Positions 18,604 through 26,265 of a stretch of 64,000 bases of DNA are shown here, piece after piece. Source of the stretch: Cyclobacteriaceae bacterium (GTDB taxonomy: Bacteria; Bacteroidota; Bacteroidia; Cytophagales; Cyclobacteriaceae); the NCBI GenBank assembly GCA_020436165.1, contig JAGQYI010000035.1, positions 62,001-126,000 of the forward strand, written 5' to 3'. The position numbers were made by a program, and so were the translations under genes. Below the pieces are notes generated by a model, which saw nothing but the letters and a program-made list of their open reading frames with translations, made no database searches and was not told the DNA's origin. Every line of letters begins with the position of its first letter. Within the stretch, counting starts at the first letter, position 1.

Positions 18604-18692
18604 CTGTGGGGAAAGGAATCGAACCTCCTTCTCAGATGGACTTGGACCATCTTACTCTTTGAGTGCGCAAGAACCAGGATTGCCACCCACAG
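18604..18692 (-). tRNA. Atypical tRNA-like RNA without an ordinary anticodon arm
   Basis: 89 bases on the minus strand. Ends CTGTGGG and CCCACAG pair over 7 bp. There is a D-arm GCAA-TCCTGGTTC-TTGC and a T-arm GGAGG-TTCGATT-CCTTT, although one extra C breaks the join between T-stem and acceptor. Between the D- and T-arms lie a 4-bp hairpin ACTC-AAA-GAGT with only three loop bases, and a 6-bp hairpin AGATGG-TCCAAGT-CCATCT. If the second is the anticodon arm, the loop has C instead of U at position 33 and would read CAA. If it is a long variable arm, the anticodon arm is the triloop and cannot decode. CCA is not encoded. A real stable RNA seems likely, normal decoding does not. Confidence 0.45.
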
Positions 18693-18721
18693 TTGTTTTT
18701 CAACATATCAACCAAATTTCG

Positions 18722-18832
18722 CTGTAGGGGAAGGAATCGAACCTTCACGATGTGGTTAGCCCAGCTGGATTTGTCCCTAACTCATCGCCCCCGAGAGAGG
18801 AGGGTGCGTCTGCCTGTTTCGCCACCCTACAG
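18722..18832 (-). tRNA. Atypical type II tRNA, Leu-like body, apparent anticodon CUC
   Basis: 111 bases on the minus strand. The acceptor TGTAGGG/CCCTACA gives 7 bp with G73, or 8 bp if the flanking C-G pair is counted. TG-GCG-AAACAGGCAGA-CGC is a typical leucine-tRNA D-arm. The anticodon stem CCCTC/GGGGG holds the loop CTCTCTC, which places C-T-C at 34-36 (18797-18795), a glutamate-codon reader, with an unusual pyrimidine at 37. The variable arm is about 40 bases: CGATG/CATCG plus an inner GTTAG/CTAAC stem. The T-arm GAAGG-TTCGATT-CCTTC is perfect. CCA is not encoded. It shares acceptor and T-arm sequence with the gene at 18604 and lies 29 bases before it in one transcript. It could be a serylated or otherwise reassigned tRNA, or a tRNA-like regulator. 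Confidence 0.55.
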
Positions 18833-18869
18833 TGTGTTAAACTTGCAACCGTTTGTTACATTGTTGATT

Positions 18870-18900
18870 CAAAAGTAAATAGAGGAACGTTTTATTGCAA
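18870..18900 (-). promoter_or_regulatory. Bacteroidota-type promoter for the tRNA-like pair
   Basis: On the minus strand a TTG (18900-18898) is followed after 20 bases by TACTTTTG (18877-18870), an exact match to the TAnnTTTG -7 element of Bacteroidota primary-sigma promoters. The first tRNA-like gene begins about 38 bases downstream. Confidence 0.65.
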
Positions 18901-18986
18901 ACTTTTTAACAAAATGAGTTAATATTTACATACTTTTTAATATTTAATAATTTTATTTGCAATACCCGCAATTTAACTACCAAATT

Positions 18987-19472
18987 ATGGCCTTAAATTA
19001 TGAAATTGATAATGTAGATCTTCAAATACTGGAGCTGCTTATGAAAGATGCCAAGAAACCGTATACCGAAATTGCCAAACAAGTGTACGTTTCTGGAGGT
19101 ACGGTTCACGTGCGGATGCGAAAAATGGAAGAAATGGGAATTGTAAAAGGCACCACCTTAGTGATTGACCATACCAATCTTGGTCTTGACCTCACCGCCT
19201 TTTTGGGTATCTATCTGGAGAAAAGTTCCATGTACGGCACCGTTTTCGACCAACTCAAGGAAATCCCGGAAATTTCCACCATTCATTACACCACAGGAAA
19301 CTACAATATGTTTGTGCGGATTCATTGCCTGAACACCAACCACCTAAAAAACCTGCTTCACGACAAAATTCAACGAATAGAGGGCATTGTGCGCACTGAG
19401 ACCATTATTTCACTGGAAGAAAGTTTGAATAGAAACGTTGATGTTGTTTCACTCATAGACACCAAGCGATAA
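18987..19472 (+). CDS. Lrp/AsnC-family transcriptional regulator
   Basis: 161 residues. An N-terminal winged helix-turn-helix (D-L-Q-I-L-E-L-L-M-K-D-A-K-K-P-Y-T-E-I-A-K, with V-S-G-G-T-V-H-V-R-M-R-K-M-E as recognition helix) is followed by an AsnC/RAM ligand-binding domain (G-N-Y-N-M-F-V-R-I-H and the final T-I-I-S-L-E-E-S). Such proteins sense an amino acid and act locally or globally. The frame opens at a TTG at 18957, but ATG 18987 is preferred. It is divergent from the tRNA-like unit and stands directly before the suf operon, either of which it may regulate. Confidence 0.9.
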   Translation: MALNYEIDNVDLQILELLMKDAKKPYTEIAKQVYVSGGTVHVRMRKMEEMGIVKGTTLVIDHTNLGLDLTAFLGIYLEKSSMYGTVFDQLKEIPEISTIHYTTGNYNMFVRIHCLNTNHLKNLLHDKIQRIEGIVRTETIISLEESLNRNVDVVSLIDTKR

Positions 19473-19510
19473 TTCCTTATTTTGAATAATTATAAATAAG
19501 GCAGGAGTGT

Positions 19511-19518
19511 TATATTTG
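19511..19518 (+). promoter_or_regulatory. -7 element of the suf operon promoter
   Basis: TATATTTG matches the TAnnTTTG consensus exactly and lies 20 bases before the sufB ATG. The nearest upstream TTG (19482-19484) is 26 bases away, longer than the usual 19-21, so the -33 assignment is weak. Confidence 0.5.
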
Positions 19519-19538
19519 TGCTCATTACAAATATACCT

Positions 19539-20984
19539 ATGAGTAAAGACGCTGAAATATTAGATGAGTTTACTTCAAAGGAGTATGAGCATGGCTGGAC
19601 GGTTGATCTGGAAGCCGATGAAGCCCCTAAAGGGCTGAATGAAGACATCATCCGTTTTATTTCCGCCAAGAAAGAAGAACCCGAGTGGCTTTTAGAATGG
19701 AGATTAAAGGCTTTCAGACATTGGCAGAAAATGGAAGAGCCCAGCTGGGCAGCCATAAAATACCCTAAAGTTAACTTTCAAGACATTATTTATTACTCTG
19801 CTCCTAAAAAGCAGAAAAAGTTAAAAAGTTTGGATGAAGTAGACCCGGAGCTTAGAGAGACATTTAAGAAACTGGGCATTTCTTTGGAAGAGCAAAAACG
19901 ATTGACAGGTGTTGCGGTAGATGCTGTAATTGATAGCGTTTCGGTTGCAACTACTTTTAAGGAAACTCTAGCAGAATTAGGAATTATTTTCTGTTCGTTT
20001 AGTGAGGCCGTGCAGGATCACCCCAATTTGGTTAAGAAATACCTGGGTTCGGTAGTTCCTCAAAACGACAACTACTATGCAGCCTTAAATTCTGCTGTAT
20101 TTAGTGATGGTTCGTTTTGCTATATTCCTAAAGGAGTACATTGCCCAATGGAGCTATCTACCTATTTCAGAATTAACGCTGCCAACACCGGCCAGTTTGA
20201 GCGTACGCTCATTGTTGCAGAAGAAGGCGCTTATGTTAGTTACCTGGAAGGTTGCACAGCCCCACAAAGGGACGAGAACCAATTACATGCTGCTGTAGTT
20301 GAAATTTACGTGCATGCGGATGCAGAAGTTAAATATTCGACTGTACAGAACTGGTATCCGGGAGATAAAAATGGCAAAGGTGGTATTTACAATTTTGTAA
20401 CCAAACGGGGAATATGTGCCGGAGATCATGCAAAGCTTAGCTGGACACAGGTAGAAACAGGCTCAGCGGTAACCTGGAAATATCCAAGCTGTATTCTGAA
20501 AGGTGATTATTCTGTAGGTGAGTTCTATTCCGTTGCAGTAACCAATAATTACCAGCAAGCCGATACAGGAACCAAGATGATTCATTTGGGCAAAGGCTCA
20601 AAAAGCAGGATTGTTTCTAAAGGTATCTCTGCCGGTTTTAGCCAAAACAGCTACCGTGGTTTGGTTCAGGTGCACAAGCGTTCCGAGAACGTTCGTAACT
20701 TCTCGCAATGCGATTCTCTCCTATTGGGTGACAAATGCGGTGCGCATACCTTCCCATATATTGAAGTGGATAACAGCACGGCCCAGGTGGAACATGAGGC
20801 AACCACTTCTAAAATTGGAGAAGATCAGATTTTTTACTGCAACCAGCGAGGAATAGATACCGAGGCTGCTGTTGCACTTATAGTAAATGGTTACGCGAAA
20901 GAAGTATTAAATAAATTACCAATGGAGTTTGCTGTTGAAGCTCAAAAACTCCTAGCCCTTACACTTGAAGGAAGTGTCGGGTAA
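19539..20984 (+). CDS. sufB: Fe-S cluster assembly scaffold protein SufB
   Basis: 481 residues. SufB is part of the SufBC2D scaffold on which iron-sulfur clusters are built. The chain has the family blocks [37 protein letters not shown] and the C-terminal [20 protein letters not shown], with the cysteine used for cluster binding near E-G-C. A GTG at 19518 is in frame, but ATG 19539 gives the expected [11 protein letters not shown] start. First gene of a seven- or eight-gene operon. Confidence 0.96.
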   Translation: MSKDAEILDEFTSKEYEHGWTVDLEADEAPKGLNEDIIRFISAKKEEPEWLLEWRLKAFRHWQKMEEPSWAAIKYPKVNFQDIIYYSAPKKQKKLKSLDEVDPELRETFKKLGISLEEQKRLTGVAVDAVIDSVSVATTFKETLAELGIIFCSFSEAVQDHPNLVKKYLGSVVPQNDNYYAALNSAVFSDGSFCYIPKGVHCPMELSTYFRINAANTGQFERTLIVAEEGAYVSYLEGCTAPQRDENQLHAAVVEIYVHADAEVKYSTVQNWYPGDKNGKGGIYNFVTKRGICAGDHAKLSWTQVETGSAVTWKYPSCILKGDYSVGEFYSVAVTNNYQQADTGTKMIHLGKGSKSRIVSKGISAGFSQNSYRGLVQVHKRSENVRNFSQCDSLLLGDKCGAHTFPYIEVDNSTAQVEHEATTSKIGEDQIFYCNQRGIDTEAAVALIVNGYAKEVLNKLPMEFAVEAQKLLALTLEGSVG

Positions 20985-21001
20985 TTTTTATGTTGAGAAT
21001 T

Positions 21002-21757
21002 ATGCTTAAAATAAAAGATTTAAAGGCCTCTGTAGAAGGCAAAGAAATATTAAAAGGGATAAGCCTTGAAGTTAAGGCAGGCGAAGTGCATGCCATTATG
21101 GGGCCCAACGGGTCAGGCAAGAGCACGCTTTCATCCGTTTTAGCTGGTAGAGAAGAATACACGGTTGATGGAGGAAGTGTTGAGTTTTTTGGAAAGGACC
21201 TCTTGGAGTTTGCACCGGAAGAAAGAGCACGTGAAGGTTTGTTTATGGCATTTCAATATCCTGTTGAGATTCCTGGAGTGAGCACCACCAATTTTCTAAA
21301 AACAGCAGTTAACCAGGTACGTGAGCACAGAGGATTACCTGCTCTGGATGCGGTCCAGTTCCTTCAAAACATGAAGGACAAAATGAAGATCGTAGATATT
21401 GACCAGTCGCTATTGAAGCGTTCACTGAACGAAGGTTTCTCAGGTGGAGAAAAGAAACGAAACGAGATCTTTCAAATGGCTATGTTAGAGCCGAAGCTTT
21501 CTATTCTTGACGAAACTGACTCAGGATTGGACATTGATGCGCTCAAGATTGTTGCCAATGGGGTAAATACGTTGAAAAGCCCTGAAAACGCAACGATCGT
21601 TATTACGCACTACCAACGTTTGCTCGATTATATTGTGCCTGATTTTGTTCACGTACTGCTAAATGGTAAAATCGTGAAAAGCGGAACAAAAGAGCTGGCC
21701 TACGAGCTGGAAGAAAGAGGCTATGACTGGATCAAGGCCGAATTTGCTAATGCATAA
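21002..21757 (+). CDS. sufC: Fe-S cluster assembly ATPase SufC
   Basis: 251 residues, an ABC-type ATPase that drives conformational change of the SufBD scaffold. Walker A is G-P-N-G-S-G-K-S-T near residue 34, the signature is F-S-G-G-E-K-K-R and Walker B is [12 protein letters not shown]; the H in V-I-T-H-Y-Q-R is the switch. There are two close ATG codons (20990 and 21002); the second gives the usual MLKIKDL beginning. It follows sufB by 17 bases. Confidence 0.96.
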   Translation: MLKIKDLKASVEGKEILKGISLEVKAGEVHAIMGPNGSGKSTLSSVLAGREEYTVDGGSVEFFGKDLLEFAPEERAREGLFMAFQYPVEIPGVSTTNFLKTAVNQVREHRGLPALDAVQFLQNMKDKMKIVDIDQSLLKRSLNEGFSGGEKKRNEIFQMAMLEPKLSILDETDSGLDIDALKIVANGVNTLKSPENATIVITHYQRLLDYIVPDFVHVLLNGKIVKSGTKELAYELEERGYDWIKAEFANA

Positions 21758-21767
21758 TCCTGCAACC

Positions 21768-23009
21768 ATGACGGAAGTACTGGAACGACTATTACAAAAA
21801 CCGGAGGACAATTCTTTCAGTTCAGTTAGGGAGCAAGCTTCGTTACTGATCAAAGAAAAAGGACTGCCCGATAAAAAGAATGAAGAGTATAAATACACTC
21901 CAATTTCTCGAATTCTGGAGAAAAGCTTTGCCAATTATACTGGGAACAAGCAATCGCAGCTTGATGTGCTTAGAACTAAAATTCCGGGTCTGTCAATGGC
22001 TCAGATGGTATTCGTAAACGGGCAATTTTCAGAAGAACTATCGCATTGCCCCTGCCCGATCGGGATGGAAGTAAGCACTCTTGAAGACAAAAACTACAGT
22101 GCAAGTGTTGAAGCTAATGCTGACGAATATGCCCTGCTCAATGCTTCTAACCTAAATGGTGGTACTATCATTACGTTCAAAAAAGGAGCTGTTATTGAAC
22201 CATTGATTGCAATTGTGCACATTACAGATTCTTCCAAAAATCAGGCAGTAGCCTATCCACGTGTGGTAATCAGAGCCGAGGAAAATGCACAGGCAAGCGT
22301 GGTTGAACTTTTTACCGGCTATGGAGATGCCGCTTCGTTTACCAATGCAGTAACGGAGATTTCATGTGCCAACAGAAGTATGCTTACCTACATTAAAATT
22401 GGAAATGAAAATGATAACCAATTGCATGTTGGCAATACCAATGTTGATGTAGCCGGAAATGCTGTTTTCACCTCAATAACTGCCAATTTTGGAGGACAAA
22501 TGGTGCGTAACAACCTACGCATCGCTTTGCATGAATCGTATTCGGAAGCACATTTGTTTGGCCTGTACATGCCAGATAATAAAGAGCACATTGACAACCA
22601 CACAGTGGTGGATCACCAAATGCCTAATTGCGAGAGCAACGAGCTCTACAAAGGCATTTTGAACGGCAGTTCAACAGGTGTGTTCAACGGAAAAATATTC
22701 GTCCAACAGGATGCGCAAAAAACAAATGCCTTCCAATCAAACAAGAACATTTTGTTGTCTGACAATGCAGCCATAAACACTAAACCACAATTGGAGATTT
22801 GGGCCGATGATGTAAAATGTTCGCATGGATGTACGACAGGTAAGCTGGATAACGAACAACTATTTTATTTGAAATCCAGGGGAATTGATGAGAGCTCTGC
22901 CAAAGTACTTCTGGTAACGGCTTTTGCCAATGAAGTGTTGGAACAAATAAAAGACGAAAAAGTACGTGTGTATGTGCAAAATCTTCTTCACAAAAAAATA
23001 GAAGGGTAA
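21768..23009 (+). CDS. sufD: Fe-S cluster assembly protein SufD
   Basis: 413 residues. SufD pairs with SufB in the scaffold and is paralogous to it. The beta-helix core is followed by the C-terminal C-S-H-G-C-T-T-G-K-L-D-x-E-Q-L-F-Y-L-x-S-R-G block, which includes the conserved histidine. In-frame ATG codons at 21723 and 21750 lie inside or at the end of sufC; 21768 (MTEVLERLL) is preferred, 10 bases after the sufC stop. It is followed by sufS after one base. Confidence 0.93.
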   Translation: MTEVLERLLQKPEDNSFSSVREQASLLIKEKGLPDKKNEEYKYTPISRILEKSFANYTGNKQSQLDVLRTKIPGLSMAQMVFVNGQFSEELSHCPCPIGMEVSTLEDKNYSASVEANADEYALLNASNLNGGTIITFKKGAVIEPLIAIVHITDSSKNQAVAYPRVVIRAEENAQASVVELFTGYGDAASFTNAVTEISCANRSMLTYIKIGNENDNQLHVGNTNVDVAGNAVFTSITANFGGQMVRNNLRIALHESYSEAHLFGLYMPDNKEHIDNHTVVDHQMPNCESNELYKGILNGSSTGVFNGKIFVQQDAQKTNAFQSNKNILLSDNAAINTKPQLEIWADDVKCSHGCTTGKLDNEQLFYLKSRGIDESSAKVLLVTAFANEVLEQIKDEKVRVYVQNLLHKKIEG

Positions 23010-23010
23010 G

Positions 23011-24249
23011 ATGGAGACAGCCGTTAAACAATCGTTCGATATAGCTGCAATTCGGGCACAATTTCCGGTATTAAACCAGGAAGTAAATGGATACCCACTC
23101 ACCTACCTGGACAATGCTGCAACCACCCAAAAGCCTATGCGAGTGATTGAGGCACTTACAGAATATTACACATCTTATAATTCAAATATTCATCGGGGGA
23201 TACACACACTGGCTGAAAAGGCCACTCATGCATTTGAGGTTACGCGAAAAGAGATTCAGAAATTCATAAACGCACCTGAAAGTGAAGAGGTAATTTTTAC
23301 CAAAGGAACAAGCGAGAGTCTGAACCTGGTTGCTGCCACCTATGGCAGGCAAAATCTAAAAGCCGGTGATGAGGTTATTGTCACCGGGTTGGAGCACCAT
23401 TCCAACATTGTTCCCTGGCAAATGGTGTGTGAAGAAAAAGGAGCTAAATTGAAAGTAGTTCCAGTTTCGGAAAAGGGAGAAATAAACCTGGATGATTTTA
23501 AAAATCTTCTCTCAGATAAAACCAAAATTGTATCGGTTGCTTATGCTTCCAATGCATTGGGTACGGTAAATCCTGTCAAAGAAATAATCAATTTAGCTCA
23601 TCAGGCAGGAGCAGTTGTGATACTGGACGCTGCCCAGGCGCTTTCTCATTTAAATGTGGATGTTCAGTCTCTTGATTGTGATTTTATGGCAAGTTCGTTT
23701 CATAAAATGTATGGCCCTACAGGTGTTGGATTTCTCTATGGTAAAAGACATCTTTTGGAAGAAATGCCTCCTTACCAGGGTGGTGGTGAAATGATAAAAG
23801 AGGTAACATTTGAGAAAACTACCTATAATGAAATCCCTTTTAAGTTTGAAGCAGGGACACCCAATATTGCCGATATAGTAGCTACAAAAGAAGCAATCGA
23901 TTTTATCAGCGAGCTTGGCAAAGAGAATATTCATACGTATGAGAACAAACTTCTGGCATACGGAACTGAAAAACTTAGCCAAATCGATAAGCTTAGATTG
24001 ATCGGCACAGCCGACCATAAGGTGGGAGTGCTTTCCTTCGTTTTGGAGGGTATGCACCCATTTGATGTGGGCATGATGCTGGATGCAAAAGGAATAGCCG
24101 TTCGAACCGGACACCATTGCACCATGCCTTTAATGGATCGGTTTGGCCTTGAAGGAACCGTTAGAGCTTCTTTGGCTGTTTACAATACCAAAGAAGAATT
24201 AGACGTATTGGCCGAATCACTTTTTAAAATCTCAAGTAGAATCAAATAA
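23011..24249 (+). CDS. sufS: Cysteine desulfurase SufS
   Basis: 412 residues, group II PLP-dependent cysteine desulfurase that supplies sulfur for clusters. D-N-A-A-T-T-Q-K-P is at 34-42, H-H-S-N-I-V-P-W-Q in the middle, S-S-F-H-K-M-Y-G-P-T-G carries the PLP lysine, and R-T-G-H-H-C-T-M-P carries the persulfide cysteine near residue 371. The S-S-F-H-K form (instead of S-G-H-K) is a small variation. Its stop overlaps the sufE start (TAATG). Confidence 0.96.
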   Translation: METAVKQSFDIAAIRAQFPVLNQEVNGYPLTYLDNAATTQKPMRVIEALTEYYTSYNSNIHRGIHTLAEKATHAFEVTRKEIQKFINAPESEEVIFTKGTSESLNLVAATYGRQNLKAGDEVIVTGLEHHSNIVPWQMVCEEKGAKLKVVPVSEKGEINLDDFKNLLSDKTKIVSVAYASNALGTVNPVKEIINLAHQAGAVVILDAAQALSHLNVDVQSLDCDFMASSFHKMYGPTGVGFLYGKRHLLEEMPPYQGGGEMIKEVTFEKTTYNEIPFKFEAGTPNIADIVATKEAIDFISELGKENIHTYENKLLAYGTEKLSQIDKLRLIGTADHKVGVLSFVLEGMHPFDVGMMLDAKGIAVRTGHHCTMPLMDRFGLEGTVRASLAVYNTKEELDVLAESLFKISSRIK

Positions 24250-24686
24250 TGAATTCGATAGAGGAAATACAACAAGATATAATTGATGAGTTTGAACTTA
24301 TTGCAGAGGACCGTGAAGCTACCATATTTTATATTATGGAATTAGGCCAAAAGCTTCCTTCAATGAGCGATGATTCGAAAACCGAGGATAACATGATCAA
24401 GGGGTGCCAGTCGAAAGTATGGCTTACCGCCAGCTACGAGGATGGCAAAGTGAATTTTCTTGCAGATAGCAATACCGACATAACCAAAGGGCTTATCAGT
24501 CTTTTGATTAGAGTACTATCCGGACAAACCCCAGATACTATACTAAATGCTGATCTGAATTTTGTCGAGAAAATCGGCATGAGCCAGATCATTGGATCTC
24601 AACGATCCAACGGATTCAACTCCATGATCAAGCAAATGAAAATGTACGCACTTGGTTTTAAAACCAAAGAACAGGTGAAACAATAA
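24249..24686 (+). CDS. sufE: Sulfur acceptor SufE
   Basis: 145 residues. SufE takes the persulfide sulfur from SufS and hands it to SufB. The acceptor cysteine is C53 in I-K-G-C-Q-S-K-V-W-L, the family hallmark, and the C-terminal R-S-N-G-F-N-S-M-I-K-Q-M-K is typical. The start codon overlaps the sufS stop by one base, implying coupled translation and equimolar supply. Confidence 0.95.
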   Translation: MNSIEEIQQDIIDEFELIAEDREATIFYIMELGQKLPSMSDDSKTEDNMIKGCQSKVWLTASYEDGKVNFLADSNTDITKGLISLLIRVLSGQTPDTILNADLNFVEKIGMSQIIGSQRSNGFNSMIKQMKMYALGFKTKEQVKQ

Positions 24687-24688
24687 GA

Positions 24689-25033
24689 ATGGAAAAGGAA
24701 AAACAAACAGAAGAGACTAAAATACAGGATGAGTCGCTACGAGATAAGGTGCAACGTGCCATTAAAACCGTATACGACCCTGAGATTCCTGTAGATATTT
24801 ATGAACTTGGTTTGATATACGAGATCAATATTTACCCGGTAAATAATGTTTTCGTTTTAATGACACTTACTTCTCCTTCATGCCCTGCAGCTGAAACCAT
24901 TCCTTCAGAGGTTGAGCAAAAACTGAAAAAAATCGAGGGAGTGAATAATGTTAAGGTGGAAATCACCTTTGACCCACCCTACTCAACCGAAATGATGTCG
25001 GAAGTAGCAAAACTGGAATTAGGATTTTTGTAA
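24689..25033 (+). CDS. sufT: SUF-associated DUF59/MIP18-family protein
   Basis: 114 residues. An acidic N-terminal tail is followed by the MIP18-type fold: V-Y-D-P-E-I-P-V-D-I-Y-E-L-G-L-I-Y, M-T-L-T-S-P-S-C-P-A-A-E and V-K-V-E-I-T-F-D-P-P-Y. The cysteine in S-C-P is the conserved one. These proteins help cluster maturation or transfer to targets; the symbol is used loosely for SUF-operon members. It starts 2 bases after sufE. Confidence 0.85.
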   Translation: MEKEKQTEETKIQDESLRDKVQRAIKTVYDPEIPVDIYELGLIYEINIYPVNNVFVLMTLTSPSCPAAETIPSEVEQKLKKIEGVNNVKVEITFDPPYSTEMMSEVAKLELGFL

Positions 25034-25065
25034 TTTAAAAAAGATATAACATAAACCGTAATACT

Positions 25066-25482
25066 ATGTACCCAGAAGAATTAGTAGCTCCCATGCGCGC
25101 TGAACTCACGAACAGGGGCTTTGTTGAGTTTAGAACAGCAGAAGCTGTAGAAGACCACTTGAAAGACCATAAAGGCACCAGCCTTATCGTCATTAATTCG
25201 GTGTGTGGCTGCGCAGCGGGCTCTGCCCGACCAGGGGCAATAATGGCCATTATGAACACCGATAAAAAGCCTGATACCTTGGCAACTGTGTTTGCCGGTA
25301 ATGATGTAGAGGCTGTAAATAAAGTGAGAGAAGCCTGTCTTCCCTACCCTCCATCATCACCAGCAATTGCGCTATTTAAAGATGGACAACTAGCGCATTT
25401 TGTCGAACGCCACCACATTGAAGGCCGTAATGCTGAGATGATCGCGCATCACCTGATTGATGTGTTTGAAGAGTATTGCTAA
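25066..25482 (+). CDS. Bacilliredoxin, BrxA/BrxB (YphP/YqiW) family
   Basis: 138 residues. Thioredoxin-like protein with the C-G-C active motif in N-S-V-C-G-C-A-A-G near residue 47, followed by A-R-P-G. Bacilliredoxins remove bacillithiol from mixed disulfides. The C-terminal H-F-V-E-R-H-H-I-E-G-R block is also family-typical. It is the last gene of the suf run, 32 bases after the DUF59 gene, so a link between thiol repair and cluster synthesis is plausible. The spacing leaves open an independent start. Confidence 0.9.
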   Translation: MYPEELVAPMRAELTNRGFVEFRTAEAVEDHLKDHKGTSLIVINSVCGCAAGSARPGAIMAIMNTDKKPDTLATVFAGNDVEAVNKVREACLPYPPSSPAIALFKDGQLAHFVERHHIEGRNAEMIAHHLIDVFEEYC

Positions 25483-25492
25483 TTAGATAAGC

Positions 25493-25577
25493 GTCACTGC
25501 GAATTCGCGATTAGCGGATGCGGCAGTCTTAATTTGTTAAGATTGCTTCTCCCTTTGTAATCGAATCGCAATTACGG
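25493..25577. repeat. Degenerate REP-like palindromic repeat
   Basis: Ends gcgtcactgcga and tcgcaattacgg are imperfect inverted copies, and the centre GCAGTCTTAA-TTTG-TTAAGATTGC forms a 10-bp hairpin with one mismatched pair. The layout matches a dispersed intergenic repeat seen in many Bacteroidota (recalled, not searched). Confidence 0.55.
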
Positions 25578-25592
25578 TAAGGATATAGTTAT

Positions 25593-25621
25593 AAATAGCA
25601 TGAGAATATTTCATGCTATTT
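25593..25621. terminator. Bidirectional-looking terminator hairpin
   Basis: AAATAGCATGA (25593-25603) pairs perfectly with TCATGCTATTT (25611-25621) around a 7-base loop. It lies between the convergent bacilliredoxin gene and the frameshifted gene at 25646, and could serve both. Confidence 0.65.
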
Positions 25622-25645
25622 ATATAAACAATTCTCTTCTATCCT

Positions 25646-26025
25646 TTAATAGTAAAACTTAATACTCAATTTAAAATCCTCACTGTTTGTTATGCCTGGA
25701 TTACAGTTGACTATATATTCATTTTGGTACCAATCTCCGAAATAAAGAGTTGAATCAATTTTACCTGGACCTAGTTTTATACCATTAACTAATATTGCAT
25801 CATTAATATTTCCTATAGCTCGCACCTTTAGTTTATATACAAACTCATTTTTATTTAAATTTACATAAATGGTATCTATAATAGTTTCATTATACACAGA
25901 TGGTTCCCATATTATCTCTTTTGCCCAAGTAAAAATCGGGTTCCGACTTTAGCAATTAAACCAGATCTATAAATCAAATAACAGGCAATTATCATTGCGA
26001 CCAATATCAAAATTAATTTTTTCAT
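25646..26025 (-). pseudogene. Frameshifted small secreted or membrane protein
   Basis: An ATG at 26025 opens a hydrophobic leader (MKKLILILVAMIIACYLIY) that stops after 37 codons. A second frame, from about 25943 down to 25646, continues without a start: N-P-I-F-T-W-A-K-E-I-I-W-E-P-S-V-Y-N-E-T, then about 80 residues. Adding one base in cgggttccg (25937-25945) would join them as V-G-N-P-I-F-T. So the gene lost one base, or the sequence has an error there. The product family is unknown; a shorter relative is the remnant at 27304. It begins within the tail of the remnant at 26022. Confidence 0.6.
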
Positions 26026-26243
26026 GGCATGCAATCTTTATTGGTTGGAACAAGCTGAGAATTGAGCAACAATGTATTGTAATTCCCCAAAGGACTTAAA
26101 TATCGTAAGTTACCCACTTCCATTTCTACAAGAATTAACGCTGCAAGAGCTTCCAATGATGCATTAGGGCTTTCTAAGGCTACATTTACATAACCTTACC
26201 CCGGAATTAAATCTGGGATGAGATTATTTTTGTTGGGGTCACC
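26022..26243 (-). pseudogene. C-terminal remnant of an unknown protein ending in TNKDC-MP
   Basis: On the minus strand a 74-codon frame reads G-D-P-N-K-N-N-L-I-P-D-L-I-P-G, then an in-frame TAA (26198-26196), then G-Y-V-N-V-A-L-E-S-P-N-A-S-L-E-A-L and on to P-T-N-K-D-C-M-P and stop. The composition is clearly protein-like and there is no start codon, so this is the broken end of a longer gene. Its stop overlaps the ATG of the next gene (ATGCCATGA). The tail T-N-K-D-C recurs at 26743 and, as T-N-K-C-Y, at the end of the lipoprotein at 27984. Confidence 0.5.
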
Positions 26244-26265
26244 CTATATTTCTTTGATATCTGTC

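Noticed and set aside
18722-18832. Selenocysteine tRNA
   Set aside because: An 8-bp acceptor reading and the long variable arm suggested it, but no UCA anticodon can be placed in the loop and no sel genes are near.
18604-18832. tmRNA (two-piece or compact)
   Set aside because: No tag-peptide frame or pseudoknot region fits in 229 bases, and both genes have complete D- and T-arms of their own.
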